The translations under genes and the position numbers were made by a program. This document shows positions 1 to 9,913 of a DNA stretch of 64,000 nucleotides, in pieces; the first letter of the stretch is position 1; each line of letters opens with the position of its first letter. Location: assembly GCA_022570795.1 (NCBI GenBank), contig JAKUDP010000003.1, positions 1,550,001-1,614,000 of the forward strand, written 5' to 3'. The notes beneath the pieces were generated by a model. That model saw nothing but the letters and a program-made list of their open reading frames with translations, was not told the origin of the DNA and ran no database searches. The DNA is from Sphaerulina vaccinii. Its lineage: Eukaryota > Ascomycota > Dothideomycetes > Mycosphaerellales > Mycosphaerellaceae.

Positions 1-138
1 TTGACTTCGTCCAGGGAGCTAAAGTGAAGCGATATGGCGTAAACACTGCGGCTGTTTATACTTCCCTTGCACGCTGCCAGGCAAGTACAATGATCACCGG
101 CTACTCCAGACATCTGCCGCTGACACTTCACTTGCCAG

Positions 139-982
139 GCTTCTGTCGCAAAATCCGTATGCTCTTGTCTACAAAGGCCTGCCACTAAGACCGTTACTGT
201 CACTCCCACTGCCACTGCCAGTATGTATGCATCCTGCCTCGGTCCCACGCTATCGCACTGACACATGTATCCTCCAGGTGTGACTGCAACTGCCTTCCGT
301 AGCATTACTGGATCTGTAACATTGACCATCACTACAATTGTACGCAACAGAGCTCATGGATTGCGACATTCCGCAGTATGCTAATATGGACCAGACCACA
401 AAGACATTCACGGAGACGATCACGTCTCCCGCCACCACAACAACGACGAGTAAGTTAAGTTGCCATACACCACCTAAGCAGATCGGTCGAGTCTGATCGC
501 GAACAGCCACCGCCACAGTCCAATGTCCTTCCGCATCGCCTATAAGCTGCAGCAATGGTTGCAAAAACACCCGAAATGATGACAATTCCAACTGCGGCTC
601 GTGTGGAAATGTTTGCGCATCGGGATCCTACTGTCAGAGCGGCAGCTGTGTACTAGCCCCAAACCTCTGTTCACAAGCTTTCACGATCTGCGGCGATCAA
701 AGTGGCTCATGTGCATGCTATAGTGGCGCGAATGGCCAAAACTACTGTCTGCGCAATGGTGGTCAATGCGGGCAGCAGTGTACCCGGGACTCGGACTGCC
801 CAAGTGGTCAATGCAGTACTGATTGTCCCGGAGGCAGTTGTGCCACTCAAGATGATATCAACACGTGCTCTAATCCGCATAGCAAGCGATCGATCTTTGC
901 TGTGAGACGAGGTCAAGTTACAGGGGCACACTTGCCTTTTATCCAGCCTAATGGCGAAGTTGGCGGCGAGGCTCAGAGTTGA
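139..982 (+). CDS. Thr-rich, Cys-rich probably secreted protein (5' part unresolved)
   Basis: The 3' part of a multi-exon gene. Exons I can follow are 139-220, 278-339, 395-449 and 507-982. They are separated by introns 221-277 (gtatgt donor, CTGAC branch), 340-394 (TGCTAATA branch) and 450-506 (gtaagt donor), and the frame is kept across all three. The product has a Thr-rich linker followed by a Cys-rich tail with motifs such as NCGSCGNVC, DCPSGQC and CPGGSC, and it ends at TGA 980-982. Cysteine spacing of this kind is common in fungal secreted or cell-wall proteins. No start codon or signal peptide is visible: the first exons lie before 139 or outside the window. I do not recognise a named family, and function is unknown. 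The exon chain is well supported; the 5' boundary is not. Confidence 0.6.
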
Positions 983-1083
983 GAGATATCAAAGTGCAAG
1001 CACGATATCGAGCGACGATTCATTGGCTTGTCACCAGAGTGCGCCTAATCTCAGACAGACATCAACGTACCTTCCAAACCAGC

Positions 1084-3924
1084 TCACACAGCATTATCAT
1101 ACTCCCCATCACCACCCATACCACCATGCACAACATTCAGGTGATCGTAGCACTCCGCCGGTTGACTAAAAGCAGCCAAGCATACCCAGCATACATGTGT
1201 ACCACAATCGCAAGTGATATGATTGCATCCATCGATCTTTGCAATCACACTAGCGCATTTGGGACAGTCCTTCACACGATGGCGGTTCTGCTGCTTGTAC
1301 AGCTCGAATTGTTGGTTGTCTTGGTGCTCGGCGCAAGTCTTTGGCCAGTGAATCGATCCGCATGCTGTGAATATTGGCTGGACGCAGCGTGCCTGGGGAG
1401 AGACGTCAGCAAGTGTCGTGAACGGTTTTCATTGCGATGTGTCTGCGAGCTCATTGCCACACTTGACTCGAAGTCGGTGAGATGTTCGGGAAAAGCCAGT
1501 TCCACTTACGCAGGTCACGATGGCATCCGTTGCATGCAACGTTGATTCGACAGGCAAGCGGTAGAAATACCCACAATCTGGGGTAGGACACGATCGGTAT
1601 TCGTTTGGTCGCCTGCGGATGTAGGTGTTGAAGGAGGATTCGAGCGCTTCTGCAAAGGCTGTTGGAGAGACATGGTCCTGGATGAAGCTGAGCGAGAGTG
1701 GTATCTAGGGACGTCTAAGATTAGCGATTGATTCTGAGAAGCCCGGCCTTTGCATGACTCGCTCTGTCTTCAAGCTCGTTGCCTCAGGAGGCTCAAGCTT
1801 AGCGCGATATCGATGTCTTCGAAGTCTTGTTACTTACCTGGCACCAGTCGGAGTTCCCTTTGCAGGTTATGCTGAAGTCGACGCTTGTAGTATTGACAGA
1901 CGAGCAGAGGTTCGCAAAGCACTCTTGGCAGTAGATGTGGCCACAATCTGTAGATATGGAGTCGACGGCTTCCGTGAGACAGATCGTACAATCTGCGCTA
2001 GCTGAGTGTTTCGTGAGGGGCAAATCATCAGAGTGCAATGCCAGCAGCGCTAGCACATCGCGATGCGCTCTAGCTGAGCCGTGAACCAGGATGCTTTTAG
2101 CTAGCACATCCAGTGAAATATTGTCTGGCGCAGCAGCGTGGCTGAGCACAGCCATGCCACCTCGACAAGCCCAGACGAAGCCTCCAGGAGTGAGCTCAAT
2201 ACTCTTGCGAGGCGGATCGTCTTTGCGCAAGGCTGCAAGAACAACCTGTTGTACTTCCTGTTTCGTGATGTCAGGTGGTCCATACCATCGGAGCTCTCGC
2301 CTGGCCACATCTCGCTGGCATAGGATGCCAAGCCCTTTCTCGATGTCGTGTAGCTTCTGGTCGGCAGCGCTGGAACCTGCTAGATCGCGGATCCAGAACG
2401 GCTGACATCCGTTGGTGATGAGACTACCTTCTGTTATGGATATAACCATCGCTGCAGCTAAGTCGGGCCCTCCACTTTGTCCCCTTACTTTAATGATTGT
2501 GAAGCGGCCCGCAGAGGCAACATCCTCGTAGGCATTATACCACGCCATGTGATCGTGCATCAGGACCCCTTTGACTATTTCGAGTGCCCCCCTGTTGCGC
2601 TCATACAATTGGGTGGGAATCCTGAGCGTCGCTGAGTCTTGAATGCGAACAGTCAGGCGGCTTCCATCGAGGAAACCATGTGTTGACTGGTTCAGCCTCT
2701 GTACTGCACGTCTAGCATCACATTCTTTGGCATATCGAACATGGATTCGAGCCCAGCCGCCATTGCCAGTATCTCGAGTGCCTGTGAAGTAGCAAGATCC
2801 GATTTGAGTGAGGAGAGATCGTATGTAGGCAGGAATCATCTTGTGATCAGCAGCGAGCTCTTCGTCTTCAATCTCGGCGAGGTCAACGAGAGGCGGGACA
2901 TCATATTCTGCGCTAATGGCAGCAAGAATATCAGCCACGGTCGTTCCAGGCAGCACGTTGCGCAGTCGGACTGCCCAAAGCTGGTTACGTGGCTCTGGCG
3001 TCTCGTCAACACGGATTGTAGTGCCCTGTCATGTGTTAGCATGGGCACCGTCGAACAGTTGCCAGCTCGCGACTTTGGGTTCAGTCCTGTAGTTCTTCTC
3101 TTACAGCTGTCTGGACTGAGTCGCGACGTTGTTTCGGCGTGCAGTAGTTACTGCTAATGGACAGAGATGCTCTTCCGCTCGCCGGTATTCCAAAAGGTCC
3201 AAATCGAAGCACAATATCGAGCACACGTACCTTGATCTTGTGTATCGCGCCCCTGAACTTGCCATTCACTCTCAGCGCAGGTTGTAATGAAGTGTACCAA
3301 AGCCTCACGATTCGTGAAGGATTCTGCCAGGAGACTTCGACTTGGATCTGATTGGCCTGGCGTGCAGCTAGGCCAGCAACGTCGAACGCAGACGGCCGAC
3401 AGAATACTGAGAACACCCGATGTTGCTTTCTGAATCCGATCACACAGCTTCGCAGCTGCCTCCGGATGCTCGAGTTCGACGTACGCGCTCGCAGTGTCTA
3501 GTCGGTGTTTGACCAGGATATCGTGCTCACTGTGCTGTTCAAGGTGTCTTTTCAAGAATATGGCAATCGAAGCTGGCGTCGAAGCGAGTGGCAAGTTGTC
3601 AATCCTGACAGAGGTGTGTTCAGAGGTTATGGTCACGCTGGCGACAGCTGCTCCAGTCCTGAAGCGTACCTGCGCGCCTTTGATGACCCGGGTACACTTG
3701 TCTTCTGTACGCTTCCGTGGCTCTGGCCGTGCACTGTGAATGTACAAGCAAGCTTCTCCTTTTAGACACTGGCCTCTCAAGAAGTGTTTGCAAGGTCTGT
3801 CGTGAGAGGCTTGGGCACTGGGTAGCGCTTCCGATGGAGAATCCTCAAGCCCATGGGAGTAGGGACACTTGTCGCCGTTGCGACATCTGCCCTTCTGATG
3901 GAAGATGCAGATCTTCTTTGCCAT
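1084..3924 (-). CDS. CCCH zinc-finger / RRM-like / RBR E3 ubiquitin ligase
   Basis: Predicted 778-residue RING-between-RING ligase. Exons run from ATG 3924 with introns at 3368-3416, 3026-3230, 1705-1837 and 1393-1509. Two CCCH fingers open the protein (C6, C14, C20, H24 and C45, C53, C59, H63, both C-x7-C-x5-C-x3-H). An RRM-like stretch with VRIDNLPL follows at about residues 90-190. RING1 is near 561-610 (CTICL, CGHIYCQEC). The IBR spans the last intron (CPTPDCGYF, then TACGSIHW and TCAEH). RING2 starts CPKC at about 719, and the expected catalytic Cys is about 732 in DGCNH. RBR ligases pass ubiquitin through this Cys; CCCH and RRM modules usually bind RNA, so an RNA-linked ligase is my inference. 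The 205-nt second intron could hide a small exon, but none kept the frame. Confidence 0.85.
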
Positions 3925-4413
3925 TGGGCTGGCGTCGTCTCGGAGAGCATGCAGTCGAAGATCAGCTGTGATCAGAGCAACTCAATGGCTTTGCGTCCTG
4001 TCTGGACATGCGATAGCTTAGTGCTCGCTTGTGAATGGAGATGTTGCCGGACTTATAACACTCTTCCAGGGCTGCCTTCGGGTATTGCTTAGGCTAAGGC
4101 TGCATTATGGTTATCGGCCGAAGTCTAAGATCATGTTTGGTAAAGAGTGAAGGTACGGCCTTTGGTCTGTTGAACTTCTAGATCCTATGAGTGCCATGCA
4201 CGCGCCCGAATACGTTTCGCATCGTTTGTGATGCATCACCGAGCGTTTGTCGTTTCAGTTTTCGGCAGGCATAGGAGCTAGGTCCGAATGTTAGTGCTAC
4301 CTGTTTTTCCCGAAAAGGTTACAAAGCACAAAGTTCAAAGTCCCTCAGCTCAGGTGCACATTCAAGATGTGAAGTCCATATCTTCATTTGAGACGAGCTA
4401 CTTGAGACCAGCT
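3925..4413. other. Intergenic, 489 bp
   Basis: Upstream of the RBR ligase gene and downstream of the HNH nuclease gene. No coding potential seen. It holds a perfect 12-bp palindrome, GTGATGCATCAC, at 4228-4239, about 300 bp upstream of the RBR start. Confidence 0.6.
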
Positions 4414-5146
4414 CTAGCAACCATTGAGAATGCTTGTAACTTTTGACTTTTCCGCGCTGTCCATGCTGAGACCATAGTAGTACTTGACTTGCACCCAAGC
4501 ACCTGCAGAATGTACCATTAGCGATATGTCTCTCACAGTCAGTATGTTAGAGTGCTTACGGATATAAGTGCAGTGGTAAGCAGTACGGGCTGGCATCCAC
4601 TCGGCAGGATCTTGGTCGCCTTTACTCTGGTTCACGTCGTCGGTGACAGCCAGAAGCTGAGGTCGAGTGAGACTGACACAGATTAGCGGAGGCTTGACTG
4701 GTCTTGCCGCATTGCACTTACTCATTGGCGAACTGCTGTCGCTTGGCATTGTCCCAATTGCGTGCACCAGAAACCCAGGCCTCCTTCAACGGGACCACAT
4801 GATCGATGTCGACATCAGATGCTGCAGACCAGGTCGCACCATCATAGTCAGAGTACCAGGAGCCAGAAGTTGAAGCACATGCACTGTCAGTCACAACGTT
4901 GGAGCCATCGCGCTTCAGGACCGTCTCGCGAGTGTTGCAGCTCCCGGAAATGGTGATCCAGTGGACAAACAGATCGCGGTTGTAAGCTGGGCTGTTGCTC
5001 TCGGCTTCTGTTGGTATCGAGCTGAGGTAAGACCTGGCTGTTGCAGCCGACACCGGTGTAGGCAAGTTGCCTCTCTTGACCACTTCATCATGTGTAGGTG
5101 CTGCGAGCGCGCCAGCAGCCAGTGCGATCAGGATGGCGGACTTCAT
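4414..5146 (-). CDS. Secreted HNH nuclease (DUF1524/GmrSD-like family)
   Basis: Predicted 208 residues from ATG 5146, with introns 4673-4721 and 4503-4559. The N-terminus is a signal peptide (MKSAILIALAAGALAAPTH) followed by a VVKR dibasic site typical of Kex2 cleavage. The middle carries DIDHVVPLKEAW, the HNH core with its catalytic His, and the second exon has NQSKGDQDPAEW, the conserved Asn/Lys segment of this family. The family contains small extracellular nucleases in fungi and actinobacteria; a role in scavenging or in degrading extracellular DNA is inference. The longer ATG-initiated frame upstream of 5146 lacks a hydrophobic start, so I chose the Met directly before the signal peptide. 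The gene is complete and uninterrupted after splicing. Confidence 0.9.
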
Positions 5147-5746
5147 CTTGCTAGAAGGTGGATGATGATGTCGAAGGGGTGTTGAGATGATTAGTGCCGT
5201 GTTGGCTGCAGTACACCTGGTGGCTATGCTGTAGGACTTATGTATGCAGTGCCAGGCTGCAGGCGATGTCCGAGATATACTTGGCATGAGCCGAACCTAC
5301 AATAGGCAGGTTAGGCACATAGCATCTGATACACGTGCTGAAGATAAGGACGTTCGTGGTCCTGCCTTTCGTAGCCAAGCAGCTAAAGTGACTGTATGGT
5401 GGTATTCGGCAGGCACGTAGCGACGCCAAGACGCAAGGATGCCGATCAGGAAGGCGAATGCAACTTCTGAGGCCCTTGATTCGCCACGTTCGATCCGACC
5501 TGCAGCACAGCATTCGAAGATCTACATGCTTATGCATCCCAAGAGAATAAGCGTAGCAGCAAGTAAATGGTGTTCCGGCATGCAAGCTGAAACAGGTACT
5601 TCTCCGACCTTGATGCAGTCCTGTATCAGTGGAGAGCAAGGTCGACTGCGGAATGCAAGCCTATCATAGCCAATGGTGATTAGCCAATGCTCGTGTTGCA
5701 GTGCTCGGTAATGATGCACATTGCGGTAGTTGGGGTTCGCCAGCTC
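5147..5746. other. Intergenic, 600 bp
   Basis: Promoter side of the HNH nuclease gene and 3' side of the Zn2Cys6 gene. Only short antisense or random frames are present; nothing I can support. Confidence 0.6.
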
Positions 5747-7555
5747 TCAAGGCACTCGCGAGGGCTGAAATTGGTTCGTATATGCGTTATTGATTGGCGG
5801 CATAGGTCGTTGGCTGGAGACCACAAGTTCTGGATTGAGAAACATGTCCCACTCGAATGGCAAATCCATAGCCCAGTCAATGTTCGGTGCATCCGAGAGT
5901 ATACTACTCTGTTCCGTCGAGGGATAATCGATCGGAAATGGTGGATTCTCCGGTATGGCATTAAGAGCATCGAGCTCCTTTTGCTTGCGCTTTTTTGCCA
6001 TTGTGATGAGAGCGGTAGCCTGTGTGTATGCCTCGCGCACCATGTGAGTATCATATACCTGAGCTATGTTGTGCATCAGGTTCATGATCTCCTGAATGTG
6101 ACTAAGACTCCTTGGAGTTCCAACAGAGATAACCACGCATACAAGCTGGAAAGGAGTGCATATGACATTCCACCATGGCGTTCTGCTTGCTAGCAACTTC
6201 GATGCTGCTGGAAGTGCTGCTTTGCCAATACTGATGACAGTATCTGCGCGATCCTTTGCATCTGTCAAGCTCATCAACCATAACCTGCGGTAGATGGCGA
6301 ATGACAAGTCAGCTTTCAGGAGAGAGATGAAGCTGGACTCGGTCTGCATAGCCTCGATCTTGTCGAGAGCTTTGCCTAATGCTGCTGGAGGATCTGGTTC
6401 ACGATCACGGTCAACGAAGTCGTTGGGCAGCAGATCAGCAAGCTCTACAAACTGGTGAGCTTGACTTCCGTTTTCTGGCGCGAACTTTTTCGTGGTCACC
6501 ACATCAAAGTTGACTCGCGTGCGCCCATATTCGAATGAAAGGACGGTGTTCAATGCTCGAGCAATCCAGAAAAGCCTTCTTCGACTTTTTGCCAATTTAT
6601 GATCGTTGACCGGAATCTGAGGGTAGACGACAGCAATGGTCTGGATCTCCTTGTGAAGCCCGCCAGCCTCCACTTGATGCATGGTGATGCACGATGAGAT
6701 CCACGCACCGTGAGGTCGCGAAGTAAGTCGAAGGTAGATCGTCCGCAAGATCCAACCAGCAATGTGGTTGGGCGTAGGTGAATTGCTCACACTTCGCTGC
6801 ACAAGCACCCTTCTCGCGTCGAACATGAATGAGACCTCTTTCGGATGCGGCGTAGCAGAAAAGAACGAGCCTAGCGCAGCGACCCCCAGCGCAACACAAT
6901 CGATATCTTTGACTCCTGCGGGATCTGCGAATCTGGGAGCCACTTGCTCCATGAAGTCTGCCTCTTCAAGCAATCCGAATTGTGGCTTGACGAACTTGAA
7001 ATACACCGCAGCCAGATTCTGGAACTCGGCCCAAGTCATATGCTCTGTAACGTTCGTATCTGGCTCGTCTGGCTCTGCGCGGATACCAAGATGCCACGCA
7101 AATGAGTGTAGTCTAGGTATGCTTTCAGATTCGAGGTCCATCCCCAGAATACGAGGGAACGCGATAGCCGAGTTCGCTCTCACAAAACGAGTCTTTACTG
7201 GATCCAGGATACCACGATGATGGAAGCGAGCCCCAGGAGCAGTCAGAGGGTGCTTCTGTAACTGAATAATGCTGGGTGCTGTGTTGCCGACCTCCTGCAC
7301 CGGAGGCGGAATTGCTGCAACATCTGCATCCTTAGGCATGGACGGTCTTTTCGCCTTCTGATCATATTCGCATTGATACTCATATCTCACGCATGTGGCG
7401 CATGGGAGTCTGCCATCGCAACGTCTTTTGCGTAAACGGCACGGCGTGCACGCGACGCGACTTCTCTGTCTGCCGACCTGTGGCGTTGAGTTGCTGTCAT
7501 CTTCATCTGGGCTCAGGGATCGTTTCGTTCCGGTAGCTGTACCATTAGTAGACAT
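5747..7555 (-). CDS. Zn2Cys6 transcription factor
   Basis: Intronless, 602 residues from ATG 7555 (an in-frame ATG at 7621 would add 22 residues). The binuclear zinc cluster is perfect: C36-x2-C39-x6-C46-x5-C52-x2-C55-x6-C62, preceded by a basic QRSRVA stretch and followed by a short linker. The rest resembles the fungal-specific transcription factor middle homology region, with the conserved pattern around RRRLFWIARALN and a C-terminal acidic, Pro-rich tail likely to activate. It is transcribed divergently from the formate/nitrite-type channel 588 bp away, an arrangement often seen when a regulator controls its neighbour; that link is inference. I do not recognise a specific orthologue. Confidence 0.9.
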   Translation of the reverse strand: MSTNGTATGTKRSLSPDEDDSNSTPQVGRQRSRVACTPCRLRKRRCDGRLPCATCVRYEYQCEYDQKAKRPSMPKDADVAAIPPPVQEVGNTAPSIIQLQKHPLTAPGARFHHRGILDPVKTRFVRANSAIAFPRILGMDLESESIPRLHSFAWHLGIRAEPDEPDTNVTEHMTWAEFQNLAAVYFKFVKPQFGLLEEADFMEQVAPRFADPAGVKDIDCVALGVAALGSFFSATPHPKEVSFMFDARRVLVQRSVSNSPTPNHIAGWILRTIYLRLTSRPHGAWISSCITMHQVEAGGLHKEIQTIAVVYPQIPVNDHKLAKSRRRLFWIARALNTVLSFEYGRTRVNFDVVTTKKFAPENGSQAHQFVELADLLPNDFVDRDREPDPPAALGKALDKIEAMQTESSFISLLKADLSFAIYRRLWLMSLTDAKDRADTVISIGKAALPAASKLLASRTPWWNVICTPFQLVCVVISVGTPRSLSHIQEIMNLMHNIAQVYDTHMVREAYTQATALITMAKKRKQKELDALNAIPENPPFPIDYPSTEQSSILSDAPNIDWAMDLPFEWDMFLNPELVVSSQRPMPPINNAYTNQFQPSRVP

Positions 7556-8143
7556 GGTTTTCGTGTAGATGAGTGTGATGAGAAGAGATTGAAGATCGGA
7601 TGATGCGGAAACGGCGGGCAAAGTGGGTAGAAGAAAATGGCTGGGATTTTGTAGATGACGGGAGAAGATTGCTTACACAGCACGCACGATGTGATGTAAG
7701 GACACTCATCGAGCTCGCTCTGCCACTTGATGCATCACGTACGGGACACAAGATGATAAGGAGAAGAAGGGATTAAGGTCTGCGTCCCAAAGGAAAATGG
7801 AGACGCGTCGAACAGACTTGGCCGATCTCGCACCTTCCCGACCTACTGACTGCTCACTCCGTTTCGACCACCCTTTCTTCATCAGCGCTCATCAGCACAA
7901 GACGCTGCGGGACCATAAGCAGATTAGGACAGCAGGTAGTGCAGCCAACTTGATATTAATGGCAGGTCATCAAAATGGCAAAGCAGAAGAGAGGTCCAGC
8001 CATGCTCAACGTCATATTGACTCCGCATGGACGGCTACCTGTTTCGCAAGACTTCCAACTGTCTCTGCAGTCCAACTTCACGACTACCGAAATCTGCGTA
8101 TACAAGAAGCTGAGAATCTACCTGCAGAAGAGCAGCACCGAAG
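7556..8143. promoter_or_regulatory. Divergent promoter region, Zn2Cys6 factor / FNT channel
   Basis: 588 bp between two divergent starts. It contains a 10-bp palindrome TGATGCATCA at 7728-7737. The frame open from 7975 into the channel gene is out of phase with it and has no recognisable protein, so I treat it as leader. Shared regulation is plausible but not shown. Confidence 0.4.
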
Positions 8144-9013
8144 ATGCCACCCTCGACCGGTGCTCTGCCACCAAAAGAAGCTGCTGTAGCAGTCCTACAA
8201 ACAGGCCTCGAACATCTTTCCGAAGATCAATTGACCACATTCATCAAGAACGTCTATGGCGCCCTTCTTCTATCCTCTGGCGGCCTCTTCTCCGTATTGC
8301 TAGGAGGTGGCGTCAAGGGTCTAGCTCCAGACAACGTTGGTGTCGAACGCCTGCTGCACGGGATCGCCTTTCCTTTCGGCCTCGTTCTGGTGTACCTAGT
8401 CGGGGCTGAGTTGTTCACAGGTTATCCTATGTGGTATACCATGATAGCTCTGGAGCGGAAAGGCAAGCGGTTCGATTATATCAAAGGAGCCATAGCCTCT
8501 TGGCTTGGGAATCTGGCAGGCTCACTGATCTTCGCGAGCCTGTTCACGACTGTTACCCAAGCACTGTCCGAGGAACCATGGCACCATTCTATCGTCGAGC
8601 AGATCGAGAACGACATCATCAACCCGGCCTGGCATGTGGTGTTCGTTCGAGCTATCGCATGTGGCTGGCTTGTCACCATGGCCATGTTCTTAGGAACGCA
8701 GAACCAGGACGGAGCCAGCAAGCTACTGTTCTTGCACTTCCCATTTATGATCTCGGCTACTGCGAGGTTCCCGCATACTGTTGAGTACATGTACTTGTCA
8801 AGTGTAGGGATGATGTATGGCGCGCCATTGAGCATTGGAGGCTTCTTCTGGAAGTGCTTACTACCACTGACGCTGGGCAATATCGTTGGCGGTGGAGTCT
8901 TTACTGGTGCATACTTGTGGTTCATGTATGTGAGGAAGGCGAGCTTGAAGGAGAAGTATGGCGATGATGCATTTGGCGATGGAGAGGAAACTCCTCTGCT
9001 GAATGGTCATTGA
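8144..9013 (+). CDS. Formate/nitrite transporter family (FNT) channel
   Basis: Intronless, 289 residues, six predicted membrane helices. FNT signatures are present: GAELFTGYPMW in the first half (canonical GAELFTGN) and NIVGGGVFTGAYLWF near the end. RFPHTVEYMY keeps the central pore His (about H211) of the usual GFEHxVANM motif but changes the residues around it. FNT proteins are pentameric channels moving formate, nitrite, lactate or hydrosulfide with protons across the plasma membrane; fungal NitA is a member. Substrate cannot be read from sequence, and the drift around the pore His argues against assuming nitrite. The C-terminus is a short hydrophilic tail ending in LLNGH. The divergent Zn2Cys6 gene is a candidate regulator. 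Confidence 0.9.
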   Translation: MPPSTGALPPKEAAVAVLQTGLEHLSEDQLTTFIKNVYGALLLSSGGLFSVLLGGGVKGLAPDNVGVERLLHGIAFPFGLVLVYLVGAELFTGYPMWYTMIALERKGKRFDYIKGAIASWLGNLAGSLIFASLFTTVTQALSEEPWHHSIVEQIENDIINPAWHVVFVRAIACGWLVTMAMFLGTQNQDGASKLLFLHFPFMISATARFPHTVEYMYLSSVGMMYGAPLSIGGFFWKCLLPLTLGNIVGGGVFTGAYLWFMYVRKASLKEKYGDDAFGDGEETPLLNGH

Positions 9014-9913
9014 GCAGAACAGACGACCCAAGCATGTGAGGAGCACTATAGCAGTGCTTGGAGATCTGGCCGGATCATGAAATATGGCATTGAAGCAGTG
9101 TATACTGATCAAACTCGTGTGCAGGACTGATCGGACCTTTTTCAATCAGGATTTGGTGAGGATTTGATGAGGACCCCGCAAAGTTTGGGCTTGGCTGGCT
9201 CTCAGAAAGTCCGATGAGTGCTGCACACGGGTTTGCTGATCTTCGTTCTTGTAGTGTACCGGAAATAGCTCCGATGGCGAGCTTCACGAGGAGGTAGCTT
9301 CAAAGTCAGGTAGCGTTAAAGCAGCAGCCCCATCAGTCTGGACCTTCATACGCGTATGACTGGATATCGACTTATGAAGAGCAGAGGCTGGGTGATCTGA
9401 CATATGATCTCAATGGCATGTCGGAACGGCGCCGGACGGTCCGTCCGCGGTGAGTGATATGTGGTACGACCTAAACACATCACGCTGCATCTACAGAGCT
9501 GTTTGCAGCTGTTTCTTATGCAATGGCAAGGCTGACTGTGATCTTGCTTGAGTACTGCCATATCGTCAGTAGTCACGCGAGTCTTGCCAATGCTGCAATT
9601 CTTTGTCCAAGGCATTGAAAATACACACGTGCCTCTCGATGATCTTAGTGACATTTTAGCTTCATACCCCATACCCCGCGTTCACTACTGCAGGGCAACG
9701 CAACGCAACCTGGACCTTACTGAGAGTCACGGGTTATCACATCACGAGAGCAGTCGCGGAACCAATTGTGTGAGAAGCAGACCCCCGCCATCAACCTTGG
9801 ACGTGGGATAAACAGCTTCTTCAGCCAGCTCTCACTCTTCCTCCTGAAGCTCTCAATCCTTCTCCATCAAACAACAGCCTCAATCCATCAAACAAACACA
9901 CAATACCGTCACA
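9014..9913. other. Intergenic, 900 bp
   Basis: 3' region of the FNT gene and promoter of the DJ-1/PfpI gene. No gene seen. The 60 bp before the start at 9914 are C/A-rich with CAATCC runs, typical of fungal leaders. A CGG/CCG palindrome lies at 9433-9447. Confidence 0.6.
9433..9447. promoter_or_regulatory. CGG...CCG palindrome, candidate Zn2Cys6 site
   Basis: Seven-base inverted arms CGGACGG and CCGTCCG around a single T, about 470 bp upstream of the DJ-1/PfpI start. Zn2Cys6 dimers bind inverted CGG triplets; here both a spacing of 9 and a nested spacing of 1 can be read. Binding is inference. Confidence 0.3.

Noticed and set aside
3105..3153. Extra 49-nt exon in the RBR ligase gene
   Set aside because: Including it breaks the reading frame; a single 205-nt intron joins KIK to GTTIRVDE in phase.
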